Below are positions 15,395-26,205 of a stretch of DNA of 64,000 nucleotides, piece after piece. The notes under the pieces are model-generated. The model worked only from the letters and a program-made list of their open reading frames with translations. It ran no database searches and was not told the origin of the DNA. Position numbers and translations under genes: made by a program. The DNA is taken from positions 1 through 64,000 of the forward strand of contig NZ_FNQR01000017.1 in the NCBI RefSeq assembly GCF_900107755.1, read 5' to 3'. The DNA is from Thalassobacillus cyri (GTDB lineage Bacteria > Bacillota > Bacilli > Bacillales > Halobacillaceae). The first letter of the stretch is position 1. Each line of letters opens with the position of its first letter.

Positions 15395-15545
15395 CGGTCC
15401 ATTACCGAGAATTGCGGGTCAGGGAAACGACTCGCTTTCCCGGGTAAGACGGCAAGCCTCCTCGGGCTCAGCCCTGTGGGTCTCGCCAACCTTACTTTTC
15501 CCGCAGGAGTCTCATCGTTTCCCTTACCATCCTTCCAGTTATTCG
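15395..15545. repeat. Dispersed repeat R1 between leuD and ilvA
   Basis: Contains GGGAAACGACTCGCTTTCCC, a GGCAAGCCTCCTCGGGCTCA block, CCCGCAGGAGTCTCATCG and a closing TTTCCC. The ends are complementary (GGGAAACGA near the start, TCGTTTCCC near the end), so the whole element can fold into one long hairpin. It splits ilvA from the rest of the operon and could act as a processing or partial termination point. Confidence 0.7.
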
Positions 15546-15559
15546 TTAAAAAATTTTAT

Positions 15560-16153
15560 TTATCCAGTAAGATGCTGGCGTTCTTCATAGGCGGTAATTT
15601 TGTCTTCATGTGTCAATGTGACGGCGATTTCATCCCAGCCATTCAACAGCATCTGCTTGTGATAATCAGAGATATCGAAGCTGAAATTGAATTCTTCCTC
15701 CTCAACGACCAGCTGCTTTTCTAAATCGATGGTCAATTCAAGCTTTTGTTGTTCGGCTTTTTTGATGATCGCCTGTGTTTCATCTTCACTTAATTGTACT
15801 GGAAGAATTCCATTTTTGACGCAGTTGTTATAAAAGATATCAGCGAAACTAGGAGCAATCACGACTCTGAAACCATAATCCAGGATTGCCCACGGCGCAT
15901 GTTCGCGTGAAGAGCCACAGCCAAAGTTGTCGCCGGCCACCAGAATCGAAGCATCTGTGTATTTTTTATCATTCATCGAAAAGCTGTCGCGTTTTTCTCC
16001 TTCTTCATCGAAACGCCAATGATAGAAAAGGAACTGGCCGAAGCCTTGCCGTTCGATCCGTTTCAAAAATTGTTTGGGGATGATCTGATCGGTATCGACA
16101 TTGGCCCGGTTCATCGGATAGACAAGACCGGAATGTACGCGTATCGGTTCCAT
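15560..16153 (-). CDS. leuD: 3-isopropylmalate dehydratase small subunit
   Basis: A 197-residue swivelling-domain subunit of isopropylmalate isomerase in leucine synthesis. It begins with RVHSGLVYPMNRANVDTDQI and contains GDNFGCGSSREHAPWAILDY, the conserved substrate-loop signature of LeuD. It works with LeuC, encoded 12 bases upstream. Length matches the family (about 200 residues). GGAGGTTATTTCC precedes the ATG. Confidence 0.95.
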   Translation of the reverse strand: MEPIRVHSGLVYPMNRANVDTDQIIPKQFLKRIERQGFGQFLFYHWRFDEEGEKRDSFSMNDKKYTDASILVAGDNFGCGSSREHAPWAILDYGFRVVIAPSFADIFYNNCVKNGILPVQLSEDETQAIIKKAEQQKLELTIDLEKQLVVEEEEFNFSFDISDYHKQMLLNGWDEIAVTLTHEDKITAYEERQHLTG

Positions 16154-16165
16154 GGAAATAACCTC

Positions 16166-17587
16166 CTATCCATTCAGTGCTGTTTTGGTATATTGGCGGA
16201 CATCCACAAAATGTCCTTCGAGAGCAGCGGCTGCTGCCATTTCCGGGCTGACCAGGTGGGTACGGGCACCGTTTCCTTGCCGGCCTTCGAAGTTCCGGTT
16301 GGAAGTCGAGGCGCAGCGTTCTCCCGGCGGAATAATATCATCATTCATCGCCAGACACATGCTGCATCCTGCATCCCGCCATTCAAACCCTGCGGTTTTA
16401 AAAATGACATCCAGGCCTTCAGCTTCTGCCTGTTCTTTAACCGTTTTGGAGCCTGGGACGACGAGAGCGGTCACTTTTTCATGCACTTGCTTACCACGAA
16501 CGATGTCAGCTGCCTTTTTCAAATCGCTCAAACGTGAGTTGGTACAGGAACCGATGAATACATGTTCGATTTCAACGGAATCAATCGACTGATTGGCTTC
16601 AAGTCCCATATAATCCAGGGCCCGTTGTACTTCGTCCTGTTCATAATCTTTTTCCTGACTGGCAGGATCAGGGACATTAGCGCTGACAGGGACACACATG
16701 GCAGGGTTGGTGCCCCATGTGACCTGCGGCTCGACTTTATCCGCATCGATTTCCACCGTTGCATCGTAGCTGGCCCCTTCATCGGTGGCAAGGGCACGCC
16801 ATTCTGCTGCAGCCTGTTCAAAAGCTTCTCCATCCGGTACATGGCGTTTGCCGCGGAGATATTCAATGGTCGTATCATCCGGTGAAATTAAACCGGCACG
16901 TGCACCGGCTTCAATTGACATGTTGCAAACAGTCATCCGCTGCTCCATAGATAGATCACGGATAGCTTCACCCGTATATTCGATGACGTATCCGGTACCG
17001 AAGCGAACACCGTATTTTGCGATGATTGCTAAAATCAAATCCTTCGCCGTGACGCCGGTGCCAAGTTTGCCATTTACTTTCACTTGCAACGTTTTCGGAC
17101 GTGCCTGCCCAAGTGTCTGAGTAGAGAGGACATGTTCGACTTCACTTGTTCCGATACCAAACGCAAGGGCACCGAAAGCGCCATGCGTAGAAGTATGGCT
17201 GTCCCCGCAGACAATTGTTTTACCAGGCTGCGTCAAACCAAGTTCGGGTCCGATGACGTGGACGATCCCTTGGTCGGGATGGTCGATATCAGCGAGCGGC
17301 ACACCGAACTCTTCACAGTTTTCTTTTAATGTGTGCATTTGTTTTTTCGAGACTTCATCCTTGATGATATGACGCTGCTTCGTCGGAACGTTATGATCCA
17401 TGGTCGCAAAAGTCAATTCAGGGCGGCGTACTTTCCGCCCCTTCATTCTTAGTCCTTCAAAAGCCTGGGGAGAAGTGACTTCATGGATCAAATGCAGGTC
17501 GATATATAGAAGATCAGGTTTGCCGGGCTCCTGATGGACGATATGATTGTTCCAAATTTTTTCAATAATCGTTTTCGGCTGGGTCAT
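16166..17587 (-). CDS. leuC: 3-isopropylmalate dehydratase large subunit
   Basis: A 473-residue aconitase-family enzyme that isomerises 2- to 3-isopropylmalate. It shows [20 protein letters not shown], and the three 4Fe-4S cysteines in GSCTNSR and in [11 protein letters not shown] near the C terminus. The start at 17587 is chosen because the longer GTG-started frame reads through the GAGGAG ribosome site. Part of the leuABCD block. Confidence 0.95.
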   Translation of the reverse strand: MTQPKTIIEKIWNNHIVHQEPGKPDLLYIDLHLIHEVTSPQAFEGLRMKGRKVRRPELTFATMDHNVPTKQRHIIKDEVSKKQMHTLKENCEEFGVPLADIDHPDQGIVHVIGPELGLTQPGKTIVCGDSHTSTHGAFGALAFGIGTSEVEHVLSTQTLGQARPKTLQVKVNGKLGTGVTAKDLILAIIAKYGVRFGTGYVIEYTGEAIRDLSMEQRMTVCNMSIEAGARAGLISPDDTTIEYLRGKRHVPDGEAFEQAAAEWRALATDEGASYDATVEIDADKVEPQVTWGTNPAMCVPVSANVPDPASQEKDYEQDEVQRALDYMGLEANQSIDSVEIEHVFIGSCTNSRLSDLKKAADIVRGKQVHEKVTALVVPGSKTVKEQAEAEGLDVIFKTAGFEWRDAGCSMCLAMNDDIIPPGERCASTSNRNFEGRQGNGARTHLVSPEMAAAAALEGHFVDVRQYTKTALNG

Positions 17588-17611
17588 GTTTTCACTCCTC
17601 ACATTGTGTAA

Positions 17612-18718
17612 TCAGGCGTAGGCACTCATGATACAGCTGCACGCATCATTTTGTGACATATATTCCACGACCTTATGGGTCATGTTGGTCGTATTGGTTT
17701 CAATGCCATTGGTTATCTTCAAGTCTTTGGTATGATAGCCAAGGTCAACTACCTCTTCGACCGCTTTTTCAATGCAGGACGCTTCTTCATCCATTCCGAA
17801 TGAATGACGTAGCATCAAAGCGGTGGATAGAATCATTGCCAGTGGGTTGGCGATATTCTGTCCGGCGATGTCCGGGGCAGAACCGTGAACCGGTTCATAT
17901 AGTCCCACGCCATCGCTGCGAAGACTGGCAGATGGCAGCATGCCAAGGGATCCAGTCAACACAGAAGCTTCATCACTCAAAATGTCACCGAACATATTCT
18001 CTGTCACGATAACGTCAAACTGGGCTGGATTCTGAATCAGTTTCATAGCTGCAGCGTCGACCAGCATATGCTCGACAGTGACATCCGGGTAATCTGTTTT
18101 TTTCTCTTCTACAACTTCGCGCCACAACTTACTGGACTCCAGTACATTCGCTTTATCGACGGAAGTTAAATGGTTCCGGCGCAGGCGGGCACTTTGAAAC
18201 GCTTTGTCAACGATTCGTTCGATTTCATGTCGTTCATAGTAAAGGGTATCGACAACAGACTGCCCATTTTCCTGGCGTTCACTTGGTGTTCCAAAATAAA
18301 GGCCTCCGGTCAGTTCGCGCACGATCAACAGGTCACTGTCTTCTACTAATTCTTCCTTAAGTGGGGAGGAGCCGAGCAGCTTCTTGAACCCCTTGACCGG
18401 TCGAAGGTTGGCAAATAAGCCAAGCTCTTTTCGGATACCCAGCAGTCCTTTTTCGGGACGGAGGTGGGAAGGGAGGTCATCCCATTTCGGACCTCCGACT
18501 GCCCCTAAAAGTACCGCATCTGCCTGTTTACAGGCCGTAACGGTTTCTTCCGGAAGGGGAGTACCATGCTCATCAACTGCTGTACCGCCGATGGCATGCG
18601 TTTCAAATGTGAACGTATGACCGAACTTTTCTGCAATTTCTTCTAAAACCGCACGAGCTGAACCGATGATCTCCTGGCCGATTCCATCACCAGGAAGTAG
18701 TACGATATGCTTTTTCAT
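17612..18718 (-). CDS. leuB: 3-isopropylmalate dehydrogenase
   Basis: A 368-residue NAD-dependent decarboxylating dehydrogenase. Landmarks are LLPGDGIGQEI at the N terminus, VRELTGGLYFG, the catalytic Tyr in LYYERHEIER, and VTENMFGDILSDEAS, followed by the NAD-binding EPVHGSAPDIAGQNIANP. It converts 3-isopropylmalate to 2-oxoisocaproate, the leucine precursor. GGGAGGAAATTTT precedes the ATG. Length is as expected for the family. Confidence 0.95.
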   Translation of the reverse strand: MKKHIVLLPGDGIGQEIIGSARAVLEEIAEKFGHTFTFETHAIGGTAVDEHGTPLPEETVTACKQADAVLLGAVGGPKWDDLPSHLRPEKGLLGIRKELGLFANLRPVKGFKKLLGSSPLKEELVEDSDLLIVRELTGGLYFGTPSERQENGQSVVDTLYYERHEIERIVDKAFQSARLRRNHLTSVDKANVLESSKLWREVVEEKKTDYPDVTVEHMLVDAAAMKLIQNPAQFDVIVTENMFGDILSDEASVLTGSLGMLPSASLRSDGVGLYEPVHGSAPDIAGQNIANPLAMILSTALMLRHSFGMDEEASCIEKAVEEVVDLGYHTKDLKITNGIETNTTNMTHKVVEYMSQNDACSCIMSAYA

Positions 18719-18750
18719 AAAATTTCCTCCCTCAGTAATAGTAGTGATCC

Positions 18751-20295
18751 TTATACGTGCGCTTGTGATTGTTCTTCGACATGCTGGGTAACGAAAACAC
18801 GGTTGACTGCATTTAAAAATGCGTTAGCGGAAGCTTCTAAGACATCCTGGGCAGTACCACGTCCGCCGGTTTCCTTACCATTAACCGTCATTTTTACATG
18901 AACTTCTGCAAGTGCATCGCGTCCTTTACCAATGGAACTCAATTGGTAATCTTCCAAGTGTATTTCTTCGTGAACCAGACTTTCGAGTGTATTGTAGATT
19001 GCTTCCACACTACCTTGGCCAGTGCCGGCATGCTCCAGTCTCTTTCCTTCCGGTGTCGTCAATGCCACAGTAGCTGTCGGCAGATTGGCAGATCCGTATT
19101 GTACCTGGAAGGCTTCCAACTGATATTTCTTGATGGTGATACTGTCTACTTGTGTTTCCATGAGAATGGTGAACAGGTCATCATCCGTAACTTCTTTCTT
19201 CTTCGCTGTCAATTGCTTAAAAGCCATGAATGCTTCTTTCATTTTGGCATCGTTGAATTTATAACCCAGTTCATGAACTTTTTCTTTGAACGCATGGCTC
19301 CCGGAATGCTTGCCTAGTACCATGCTGTTTGATTTTACCCCGACCATTTCCGGTGTGATGATTTCATAAGTGGAAGCTTCCTTCAAAACACCATCCTGAT
19401 GGATACCGGACTCATGGGCGAAAGCATTACGGCCGACGACTGCTTTATTTCCTGGAATCATCATCCCGGTAAGCTTACTGACCATGTCACTCGTCCGTTT
19501 GATTTCTTTCAGGTTTAAACCATTTGTATACGGATAGACGTCCTGGCGAATTTTCATGGCGACTGCAATTTCTTCAAGGGAGGCATTGCCGGCCCGTTCG
19601 CCGATGCCGTTGATCGTACCTTCCACCTGGGTCGCTCCATTTTCGATGGCTGCGATGGAGTTGGCGACTGCCATGCCAAGATCATCATGGCAATGGGCGG
19701 AAAGGGTTACCTTGTCGATATTCGGTACATTTTCTTTCAAATGACGAAATAGCTTTCCGTATTCATCTGGAGTCGTATAGCCAACCGTATCTGGGATATT
19801 GATGACCGTAGCCCCGGCATCAATCACGGCCTCTACGATTTTGACAAGAAAATCGATGTCCGTACGGGTAGCATCTTCAGCCGACCATTCGATATGGTGG
19901 AATTTCTGTTTGGCGTAAGCGACTGTCTCGACCGCTGTCTGTAATACTTCTTCCGGTGTTTTCTTCAATTTATAGGTCATGTGAATGGGGGAGGTGGCAA
20001 GGAAGATATGGAGACGAGGCTCCACACCATCCTTTAAAGCTTCCCATGCTGTATCGATATCACTTTTTACTGCGCGGGCCAATCCTGCGACAGAAACATG
20101 CTTGATCGTACGAGCGATTTGTCGTACCGCTTCAAATTCACCTTCGGAAGAGGCAGGGAAGCCTGCTTCCATGATATCTACGCCAAAACGTTCCAGTTGT
20201 TTGGCAATCTCGATTTTTTCAAGTTTATTCAGGTTGACTCCGGCTGATTGTTCACCATCACGAAGGGTGGTATCAAACACCTTCACATGGGTCAT
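18751..20295 (-). CDS. leuA: 2-isopropylmalate synthase
   Basis: A 514-residue enzyme that condenses 2-oxoisovalerate with acetyl-CoA, the first leucine-specific step. It starts with [17 protein letters not shown] (the catalytic Arg and metal-binding Asp), has [16 protein letters not shown] with the metal-binding histidines, and [17 protein letters not shown]. After the TIM barrel (about 1-280) comes the C-terminal LeuA dimer/leucine-binding domain, so feedback inhibition by leucine is likely. AGGAGGTGTAAGCTC precedes the ATG; ilvC ends four bases upstream. Confidence 0.95.
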   Translation of the reverse strand: MTHVKVFDTTLRDGEQSAGVNLNKLEKIEIAKQLERFGVDIMEAGFPASSEGEFEAVRQIARTIKHVSVAGLARAVKSDIDTAWEALKDGVEPRLHIFLATSPIHMTYKLKKTPEEVLQTAVETVAYAKQKFHHIEWSAEDATRTDIDFLVKIVEAVIDAGATVINIPDTVGYTTPDEYGKLFRHLKENVPNIDKVTLSAHCHDDLGMAVANSIAAIENGATQVEGTINGIGERAGNASLEEIAVAMKIRQDVYPYTNGLNLKEIKRTSDMVSKLTGMMIPGNKAVVGRNAFAHESGIHQDGVLKEASTYEIITPEMVGVKSNSMVLGKHSGSHAFKEKVHELGYKFNDAKMKEAFMAFKQLTAKKKEVTDDDLFTILMETQVDSITIKKYQLEAFQVQYGSANLPTATVALTTPEGKRLEHAGTGQGSVEAIYNTLESLVHEEIHLEDYQLSSIGKGRDALAEVHVKMTVNGKETGGRGTAQDVLEASANAFLNAVNRVFVTQHVEEQSQAHV

Positions 20296-20299
20296 GAGC

Positions 20300-21319
<1,020 letters not shown>

Positions 21320-21374
21320 TCATCCTTCCAAATTTGTTTTCATTCATTTATTTATCTTGCTATTGATGGAGATG

Positions 21375-21430
21375 GAATTCACTCCCTTTCCTGTGGAAAG
21401 CGGGTCGTTTCCCTCACCTGATTCTACTTA
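21375..21430. repeat. Short fragment of repeat R1
   Basis: CTTTCCTGTGGAAAGCGGGT followed by CGTTTCCCTCACC resembles one arm of R1. It lies in the gap between ilvN and ilvC. The match is short, so the assignment is tentative. Confidence 0.45.
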
Positions 21431-21465
21431 CACGGTAATGGAACCTGGTAAGACATAACCTTGCG

Positions 21466-21987
21466 TTACTTCAATATTGAGTAGTTTTTCATTTCTGCTA
21501 CTTGTGGCTGCTGGCCACGAAGGAAGGCTGTAAGCCCAGTCCGTGCCAGTTCTTTTATGCCGTAAGGGCGAAGCAGATCAATCAATGCTTCGATTTTTTC
21601 GTGTTTACCTGTAACCTGGACTGTCAGGCTGTCTTTGCTGATATCAATGATTGAAGCCCGGAAAGGCTCGATGATACCCTGGATTTCATTTCTTATCTGT
21701 GCGTTGCTAACCACCCTTATGAGAGCTAATTCACTGGCCACAATCGCTTTATCGGTAATGTCTGAAACCTTGAGGACATCAATCTGTTTGTTCAGTTGCT
21801 TAGTCAGCTGTTCCAGTTTCCGTTCGTCCTCGACGTCGACGACGAACGTCATTTTTGAAATGCCTTCCGCTTCCGTACGACCGACAGAGATACTTTCGAT
21901 ATTGAACTGACGTTTAGCCAGCAAGCCGGTCACACGGTTCAATACGCCGCTTCGGTTTTGTACGGTGGCTGTTACGATTCTTCTCAT
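21466..21987 (-). CDS. ilvN: Acetolactate synthase small (regulatory) subunit
   Basis: A 173-residue regulatory subunit. An N-terminal ACT domain (about 1-78; [32 protein letters not shown]-type segment) is followed by the C-terminal domain that activates IlvB. Such subunits bind valine for feedback inhibition. The ATG overlaps the ilvB stop by four bases (ATGA), so the two are [15 protein letters not shown] coupled. Confidence 0.95.
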   Translation of the reverse strand: MRRIVTATVQNRSGVLNRVTGLLAKRQFNIESISVGRTEAEGISKMTFVVDVEDERKLEQLTKQLNKQIDVLKVSDITDKAIVASELALIRVVSNAQIRNEIQGIIEPFRASIIDISKDSLTVQVTGKHEKIEALIDLLRPYGIKELARTGLTAFLRGQQPQVAEMKNYSILK

Positions 21988-23705
21988 GGTTTCACCCCGA
22001 TCATTTCGTGGATTCCTTTGCCTGGAGCGATCATCGGATAGACGTTTTCCTGCTGCAGCACCCGGCAGTCAACGACGACTGGTTCATCACTAGCCAGTGC
22101 ATCAGGTAATCTAGCTTTCAGGTCTTGTTGCGATTCGATTTTTATGCCCTGCACATTGTAGCTTTCTGCAAGTTTTACGAAGTCAGGCTGTGTCGCCATC
22201 AAGGATTCGGAATAGCGTTTTTCATAAAAGCTTTCCTGCCACTGGCGCACCATTCCTAGCGCCTGGTTGTTGACGATGATCACTTTTACTGGAAGCTTCA
22301 TTTCCTGAAGAAGCGAAAGCTCCTGCAGCGTCATTTGGAAGCCGCCATCGCCGACGACAGCTACGACTTTATCGTCCGGAGCAGCTAGCTGAGCCCCTAT
22401 TGCTGCTGGAAAGCCGAACCCCATGGTTCCAAGTCCTCCTGATGTGACCCAGCGGTTCGGTTTTTCCAGCTTGTAGTACTGAGCTGCCCACATTTGGTGC
22501 TGGCCGACATCCGTTGTAACAATTGCGTCTCCTTGCGTATAACTGTGGATCTTTTCCATCAGCCATTGCGGTACCATATCGCTATCTGGATTGTTGTACC
22601 AGAGCGGATATTCATCCCGATAGTTATCCAGCTTTTTGTACCATTCTTCCGCTGCCGGGGAAGAGACAGTGTTCTTAAGCAAAGCTTCCAATGCTGCCTT
22701 GGAGTCGGATACGATCGGTATTTGAGTCGGTACGTTTTTCCCGATTTCCGCTGGGTCGACATCAATATGGGCGACTGTCGCATTAGGAGCGAAATGTTCC
22801 AATTTACCAGTTAAACGGTCATCGAAACGGGAACCGATATTGATGAGCAAGTCGCATTCGTACAATGCCATGTTGGCTGCATAGGTACCATGCATCCCAG
22901 CCATTCCGAATGAGAGGGAGTGGCTGCCAGGGAAGGTACCGAGCCCGTGTAACGTGTGTACAACAGGGAGGGAATGCTTTTCCGCAAAAGCTTTCAGTTC
23001 CTCGGAAGCTCTCCCATGATGGACACCGGCTCCAGCGAGCAATACTGGTTTCTTTGCCTGTGCCATGGCATCTGTCAACTTTTTGATTTGCAGCGGATTC
23101 GGTTTCAAATTAGGCTGATAGCCAGGAAGTGAGAAATCCACATTTGGCGGATTTTCATCGACTTCTGTTGAAATATCTTTTGGTATATCGACGACAACTG
23201 GGCCAGGACGACCAGTAGATGCAATATGAAAAGCTTCCTTAACGATTCTCGGAAGGTCTGATAGTGCCTGGACCTGATAATTGTGTTTGGTGATCGGGGT
23301 AGTTATGCCCATGACATCCGCTTCCTGAAAAGCGTCTGTACCGATGACACCGCGTGCTACCTGACCGGTGAATACGACAACAGGGAGGGAATCCATCATG
23401 GCATCAGCGATACCGGTAATCAGATTCGTTGCTCCCGGGCCGGATGTTGCAATGACGACGCCGGGCTTACCTGTAACTCGTGCATATCCCTCAGCAGCAT
23501 GGATGGAACCTTGTTCATGCCGGGCAAGAACGTGATGGAAAGCATCTCCTGAGCGATATAGGGCGTCGTAAATTGGTAACACGGCACCTCCTGGATATCC
23601 GAAAATGGTTTTGACTTCTTCCTGGATCAATGCATCCACGAGCAGGTCCGCACCTGATTTTGGTTTGGTTTGACTTTCGTGGTGCGGCTTCGCTTCTACC
23701 TTCAT
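21984..23705 (-). CDS. ilvB: Acetolactate synthase large subunit
   Basis: A 573-residue TPP- and FAD-dependent enzyme. It has the catalytic Glu in [34 protein letters not shown], and the TPP/magnesium motif [12 protein letters not shown] running to [12 protein letters not shown]. It makes acetolactate from two pyruvates, or acetohydroxybutyrate from pyruvate and 2-oxobutyrate. The gene follows a T-box leader and has TAGGAGGGA before the ATG, so its expression should depend on uncharged tRNA. Confidence 0.96.
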   Translation of the reverse strand: MKVEAKPHHESQTKPKSGADLLVDALIQEEVKTIFGYPGGAVLPIYDALYRSGDAFHHVLARHEQGSIHAAEGYARVTGKPGVVIATSGPGATNLITGIADAMMDSLPVVVFTGQVARGVIGTDAFQEADVMGITTPITKHNYQVQALSDLPRIVKEAFHIASTGRPGPVVVDIPKDISTEVDENPPNVDFSLPGYQPNLKPNPLQIKKLTDAMAQAKKPVLLAGAGVHHGRASEELKAFAEKHSLPVVHTLHGLGTFPGSHSLSFGMAGMHGTYAANMALYECDLLINIGSRFDDRLTGKLEHFAPNATVAHIDVDPAEIGKNVPTQIPIVSDSKAALEALLKNTVSSPAAEEWYKKLDNYRDEYPLWYNNPDSDMVPQWLMEKIHSYTQGDAIVTTDVGQHQMWAAQYYKLEKPNRWVTSGGLGTMGFGFPAAIGAQLAAPDDKVVAVVGDGGFQMTLQELSLLQEMKLPVKVIIVNNQALGMVRQWQESFYEKRYSESLMATQPDFVKLAESYNVQGIKIESQQDLKARLPDALASDEPVVVDCRVLQQENVYPMIAPGKGIHEMIGVKP

Positions 23706-23744
23706 TTTTTAAATCCCTCCTAATTGAAATTTGGGTTTTATAAG

Positions 23745-24060
23745 CAATGAAAAAAGCCTTTTCCCCCAACTCTTGTTTCCACGTCGAACTATCATGTGGA
23801 TCAAGAGGGGAGAAAAGACTTTCGCTTTTCACGGTACCACCCTCGTTTACAGTATCTTTGCAAACACTGCCTTGTGAAGCTGCATTTTGAACCAGTACAG
23901 CTTCTTTTAGTAACAGGTGCCAGGAAGGCACCCGGCCGGACCTAGTAGAAAATCGTTCAGTCCGACACTCAGGGAGGATGTCGGAATAAGGTGTATTTCC
24001 GGGCTTCCAGCAACCCCGGCTCTCTGTGAATACAGTGGCTTATTCCTTTGTTCCCGTCAT
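23745..24060 (-). promoter_or_regulatory. T-box riboswitch leader between ilvE and ilvB
   Basis: On the minus strand this leader shows the distal stem I motif AGAGAGCCGGGGTTGCTGG with GCCCGG pairing back (24003-24025) and flanking arms GGAATAAG/CTTATTCC. The T-box AGGGTGGTACCGTG lies at about 23831-23844. A terminator pairs TTTTCTCCCCTCTTG with CAAGAGTTGGGGGAAAA and ends in CTTTTTT (23750-23820). I could not fix the specifier triplet with certainty; a CTC (Leu) triplet occurs at 23974-23976 just 3' of stem I, and CTT occurs in its base. Binding of uncharged tRNA should permit read-through into ilvB. Confidence 0.9.
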
Positions 24061-24088
24061 GGAGTTAACGGTATGGATTTGTCTTTTA

Positions 24089-24994
24089 TCAGCTTACTTG
24101 GACTTTCTCTTTTGAGTCATAGACTTTCACGCCATCTTCTGTCGTTAGCTTTCGGAATTCGGAAAGGAGGTGATTGGTGACTTTTCCAGGTTTACGGTTG
24201 TTGATTATCCGGGAATCCACTTCATTGACAGCGATAACTTCTGCAGCGGTTCCTGTAAGGAAAACTTCATCTGCTACATAGACATCATGGCGGGTAAATG
24301 GCTGTTCCTGCACCTCATAGCCTAATTGCTTCGCTAAATCGATGATTGTGTTTCTCGTAATGCCTTCTAATGCTCCCAGGTATACCGGAGGAGTTTTAAT
24401 CACTCCATTCTTGACGATGAAGACGTTATCTGCTGATCCTTCCGTGACATAACCTTGGTCATTCAGCATCAAAGCTTCATCGACTCCTGCCTGGTTTGCT
24501 TCCATTTTCACTAAAATATTATTCAAATAGTTCAATGATTTCACTTGTGGTGGCAATACATCAGCACGGTTCCTTCGGCTTGCGACCGATGCCAGCCTGA
24601 CACCTCGTTCATAAAGTTCTTTCGGGAAGAGAGCGAGTGCTTCCGCGATGACTACAATCCGAGGCTCTGAGCACTTATTTGGATCCAATCCGAGATCTCC
24701 TGGACCGCGGGATACAACGACGCGAATATAAGCTGTTTCTAACTGATTCTTACGGACAGTCTCGACAATAATGTCCTGGAACTCCTCTTTCGTATAAGGG
24801 ATATTCAGCATAATGGACTTTGCTGAGTCGTATAACCGGCTAAGATGTTCATCCAATTTGAAGATGTTTCCGCTGTAGACGCGAATACCTTCGAACACCC
24901 CATCTCCGTAAAGAAAACCATGATCGTATACAGATACGACTGCGTCTTGTTTCGTGACATATTCGCCGTTGAGGTAAATCCATTGGTTACTCAT
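24089..24994 (-). CDS. ilvE: Branched-chain amino-acid aminotransferase
   Basis: A 301-residue fold-IV PLP aminotransferase. It begins with WIYLNGEYV, and has VYDHGFLYGDGVFEGIRVY, the PLP lysine in QVKSLNYLNNILVKMEA and NDQGYVTEGSADNVFIVKNG. It performs the last step of Leu, Ile and Val synthesis and the first step of their breakdown. It is the first gene after the operon promoter and lies upstream of the T-box, so part of its expression escapes tRNA control. AAGAGAGGAGTGC precedes the ATG. Confidence 0.94.
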   Translation of the reverse strand: MSNQWIYLNGEYVTKQDAVVSVYDHGFLYGDGVFEGIRVYSGNIFKLDEHLSRLYDSAKSIMLNIPYTKEEFQDIIVETVRKNQLETAYIRVVVSRGPGDLGLDPNKCSEPRIVVIAEALALFPKELYERGVRLASVASRRNRADVLPPQVKSLNYLNNILVKMEANQAGVDEALMLNDQGYVTEGSADNVFIVKNGVIKTPPVYLGALEGITRNTIIDLAKQLGYEVQEQPFTRHDVYVADEVFLTGTAAEVIAVNEVDSRIINNRKPGKVTNHLLSEFRKLTTEDGVKVYDSKEKVQVS

Positions 24995-25165
24995 TCTTTT
25001 GCACTCCTCTCTTTAACTAATTAATGTTTAAAATTCATAAAGTATTTTTGTGAAATTTATGAGCCCATCGAAGAAAATATGTGTTTAGTTTGAGGGCCCG
25101 GGATATTGTTTCACTTTCTTAATTGATTAGCTTTAAACAACTAATTTTTTTTGAATTTGACGATT

Positions 25166-25194
25166 ACTATACTCCCTTATTTGAAGGTCGTCAA
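25166..25194 (-). promoter_or_regulatory. Sigma-A promoter of the ilvE-ilv-leu operon
   Basis: On the minus strand: -35 TTGACG (25194-25189), a 17-base spacer, and -10 TATAGT (25171-25166). The start would be near 25159, giving a leader of about 165 bases before ilvE. Confidence 0.8.
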
Positions 25195-25207
25195 CAGGCA
25201 AAAAACG

Positions 25208-25222
25208 AATTTTCTGATAGTT
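25208..25222 (-). promoter_or_regulatory. CodY-box-like site upstream of ilvE promoter
   Basis: AATTTTCTGATAGTT differs at two of 15 positions from the CodY consensus AATTTTCWGAAAATT (a palindrome). It lies just upstream of the -35 element. CodY control of ilv-leu genes is well established in B. subtilis. Confidence 0.6.
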
Positions 25223-25240
25223 TAGATAAATCAGATAAAT

Positions 25241-25255
25241 AGTAAACGCTTACAT
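25241..25255 (-). promoter_or_regulatory. cre site upstream of ilvE promoter
   Basis: The minus strand reads ATGTAAGCGTTTACT, a full match to cre WTGNAANCGNWNNCW. Its centre is about 89 bases upstream of the predicted transcription start. In B. subtilis, a cre at a comparable upstream position lets CcpA activate the ilv-leu operon. Confidence 0.7.
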
Positions 25256-25401
25256 TATTGAGATGCCAGCATTTTGATTATTAAAATTTTTTTAAAAAAA
25301 TTTCGACCAAAGATTTTAAAACGTGGGTGAATGCCTACTCAGAGGGCTGCAGCAGGTTTTGCTTTTTACTGAAACTGGTAAATCTGAGGTTCAAAAAAAT
25401 A

Positions 25402-25436
25402 AAAAAACTTCCAATCGCAAAGATTGGAAGTTTTCC
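25402..25436 (-). terminator. Terminator of ykyB
   Basis: AACTTCCAATC pairs with GATTGGAAGTT (11 bp); on the minus strand the stem is followed by seven T. Confidence 0.85.
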
Positions 25437-25481
25437 TGTCGGTGGGAATAAAGCAGGTGATCATCACAATAGGGGAGATAT

Positions 25482-25964
25482 TCACCTGGTTCGTTTACCT
25501 CGTTGGTTCCATGGCTTGAAATTCATGCTGCCAAGGTAGGAGGATGGAGTATAGGAGTTAGGACGGGGCCGTGGATCAGCTTTTGATGCAGCTGGCTTCC
25601 AATTCAAATACCGGTAAAGGTTCTTTTTGGCTCGTGAAAGCGACAGCCGGGGCTTAGGGTTACGATAGTTCTGGTCTAGTTTTCCTAAGTGTCGAACCCC
25701 CTGAAAATCCTTCTTCTGGGCGGGGATATGAAAATAATAATTGGCAACCTGAATCAGCAAAGTGGAATGTTGCTGGCTTAGTTTTGGATGATCTGAATAG
25801 TGTAAACCAACTTTTTTTGCACGATTATGCTTCAGAAGCTTTTGGATGGTGTGCTTTTTTAAGTCATATAATTCTTTTGGATCCGGAGCGGTTTTTGCAT
25901 GCCGGTTAATGATGAATAAAGACTCAGCAAGTTCCTGGTCGGTAAGCGTGTGTTTTTCTTTCAT
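25482..25964 (-). CDS. ykyB: YkyB family protein
   Basis: A 160-residue basic protein of unknown function matching B. subtilis YkyB. The conserved core includes INRHAKTAPDPKELYDLKK, GLHYSDHPKLSQQHSTLLI, and YYFHIPAQKKDF followed by LDQNYRNPK. The start at 25964 follows AAAGGAGTGCGTGGA; an upstream in-frame extension is hydrophobic and lacks a ribosome site. In B. subtilis ykyB also lies close to the ykuE-ykuF region, which agrees with the order here. The C terminus is rich in Pro, Lys and Arg, which would fit nucleic-acid binding, but that is only inference. Confidence 0.88.
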   Translation of the reverse strand: MKEKHTLTDQELAESLFIINRHAKTAPDPKELYDLKKHTIQKLLKHNRAKKVGLHYSDHPKLSQQHSTLLIQVANYYFHIPAQKKDFQGVRHLGKLDQNYRNPKPRLSLSRAKKNLYRYLNWKPAASKADPRPRPNSYTPSSYLGSMNFKPWNQRGKRTR

Positions 25965-26075
25965 TCCACGCACTCCTTTCTTTTGTATTTTATTATCCAT
26001 AAACAGAAAGGCGCACAAAGTGGTGCGCCTTAGGAAACAATAAAAATTCATTGCTTATGGACAACTTATAGCAGT

Positions 26076-26200
26076 GAGCTGCATCCAGCTCCAGCGCCTA
26101 CCCCCTCGAGGTCTTAAGTCAAGCCTCTCTGTGACAGAGAACGTCAAGGCGAGGCTTGACTTAAGACCTCGAGGGGGTGAGCAAGGCGCTTGCGCTTTTG
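26076..26200. repeat. Dispersed palindromic repeat R2
   Basis: Two perfect 28-base inverted arms (26100-26127 and 26151-26178) enclose a short inner hairpin. The outer flanks CTGCATCCAGCTCCAGCGCC and AAGGCGCTTGCGCTTTTG are also partly complementary. I recognise this as similar to a GC-rich palindrome widespread in Bacillaceae intergenic regions. A short related copy lies at 45741-45778. It lies just beyond the 3' end of the SCO1 gene and may terminate its transcript. Confidence 0.8.
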
Positions 26201-26205
26201 TATAT

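Noticed and set aside
25327-25539. 70-residue plus-strand frame between ilvE and ykyB
   Set aside because: It crosses the ykyB terminator and the 3' end of ykyB, and has no ribosome site.
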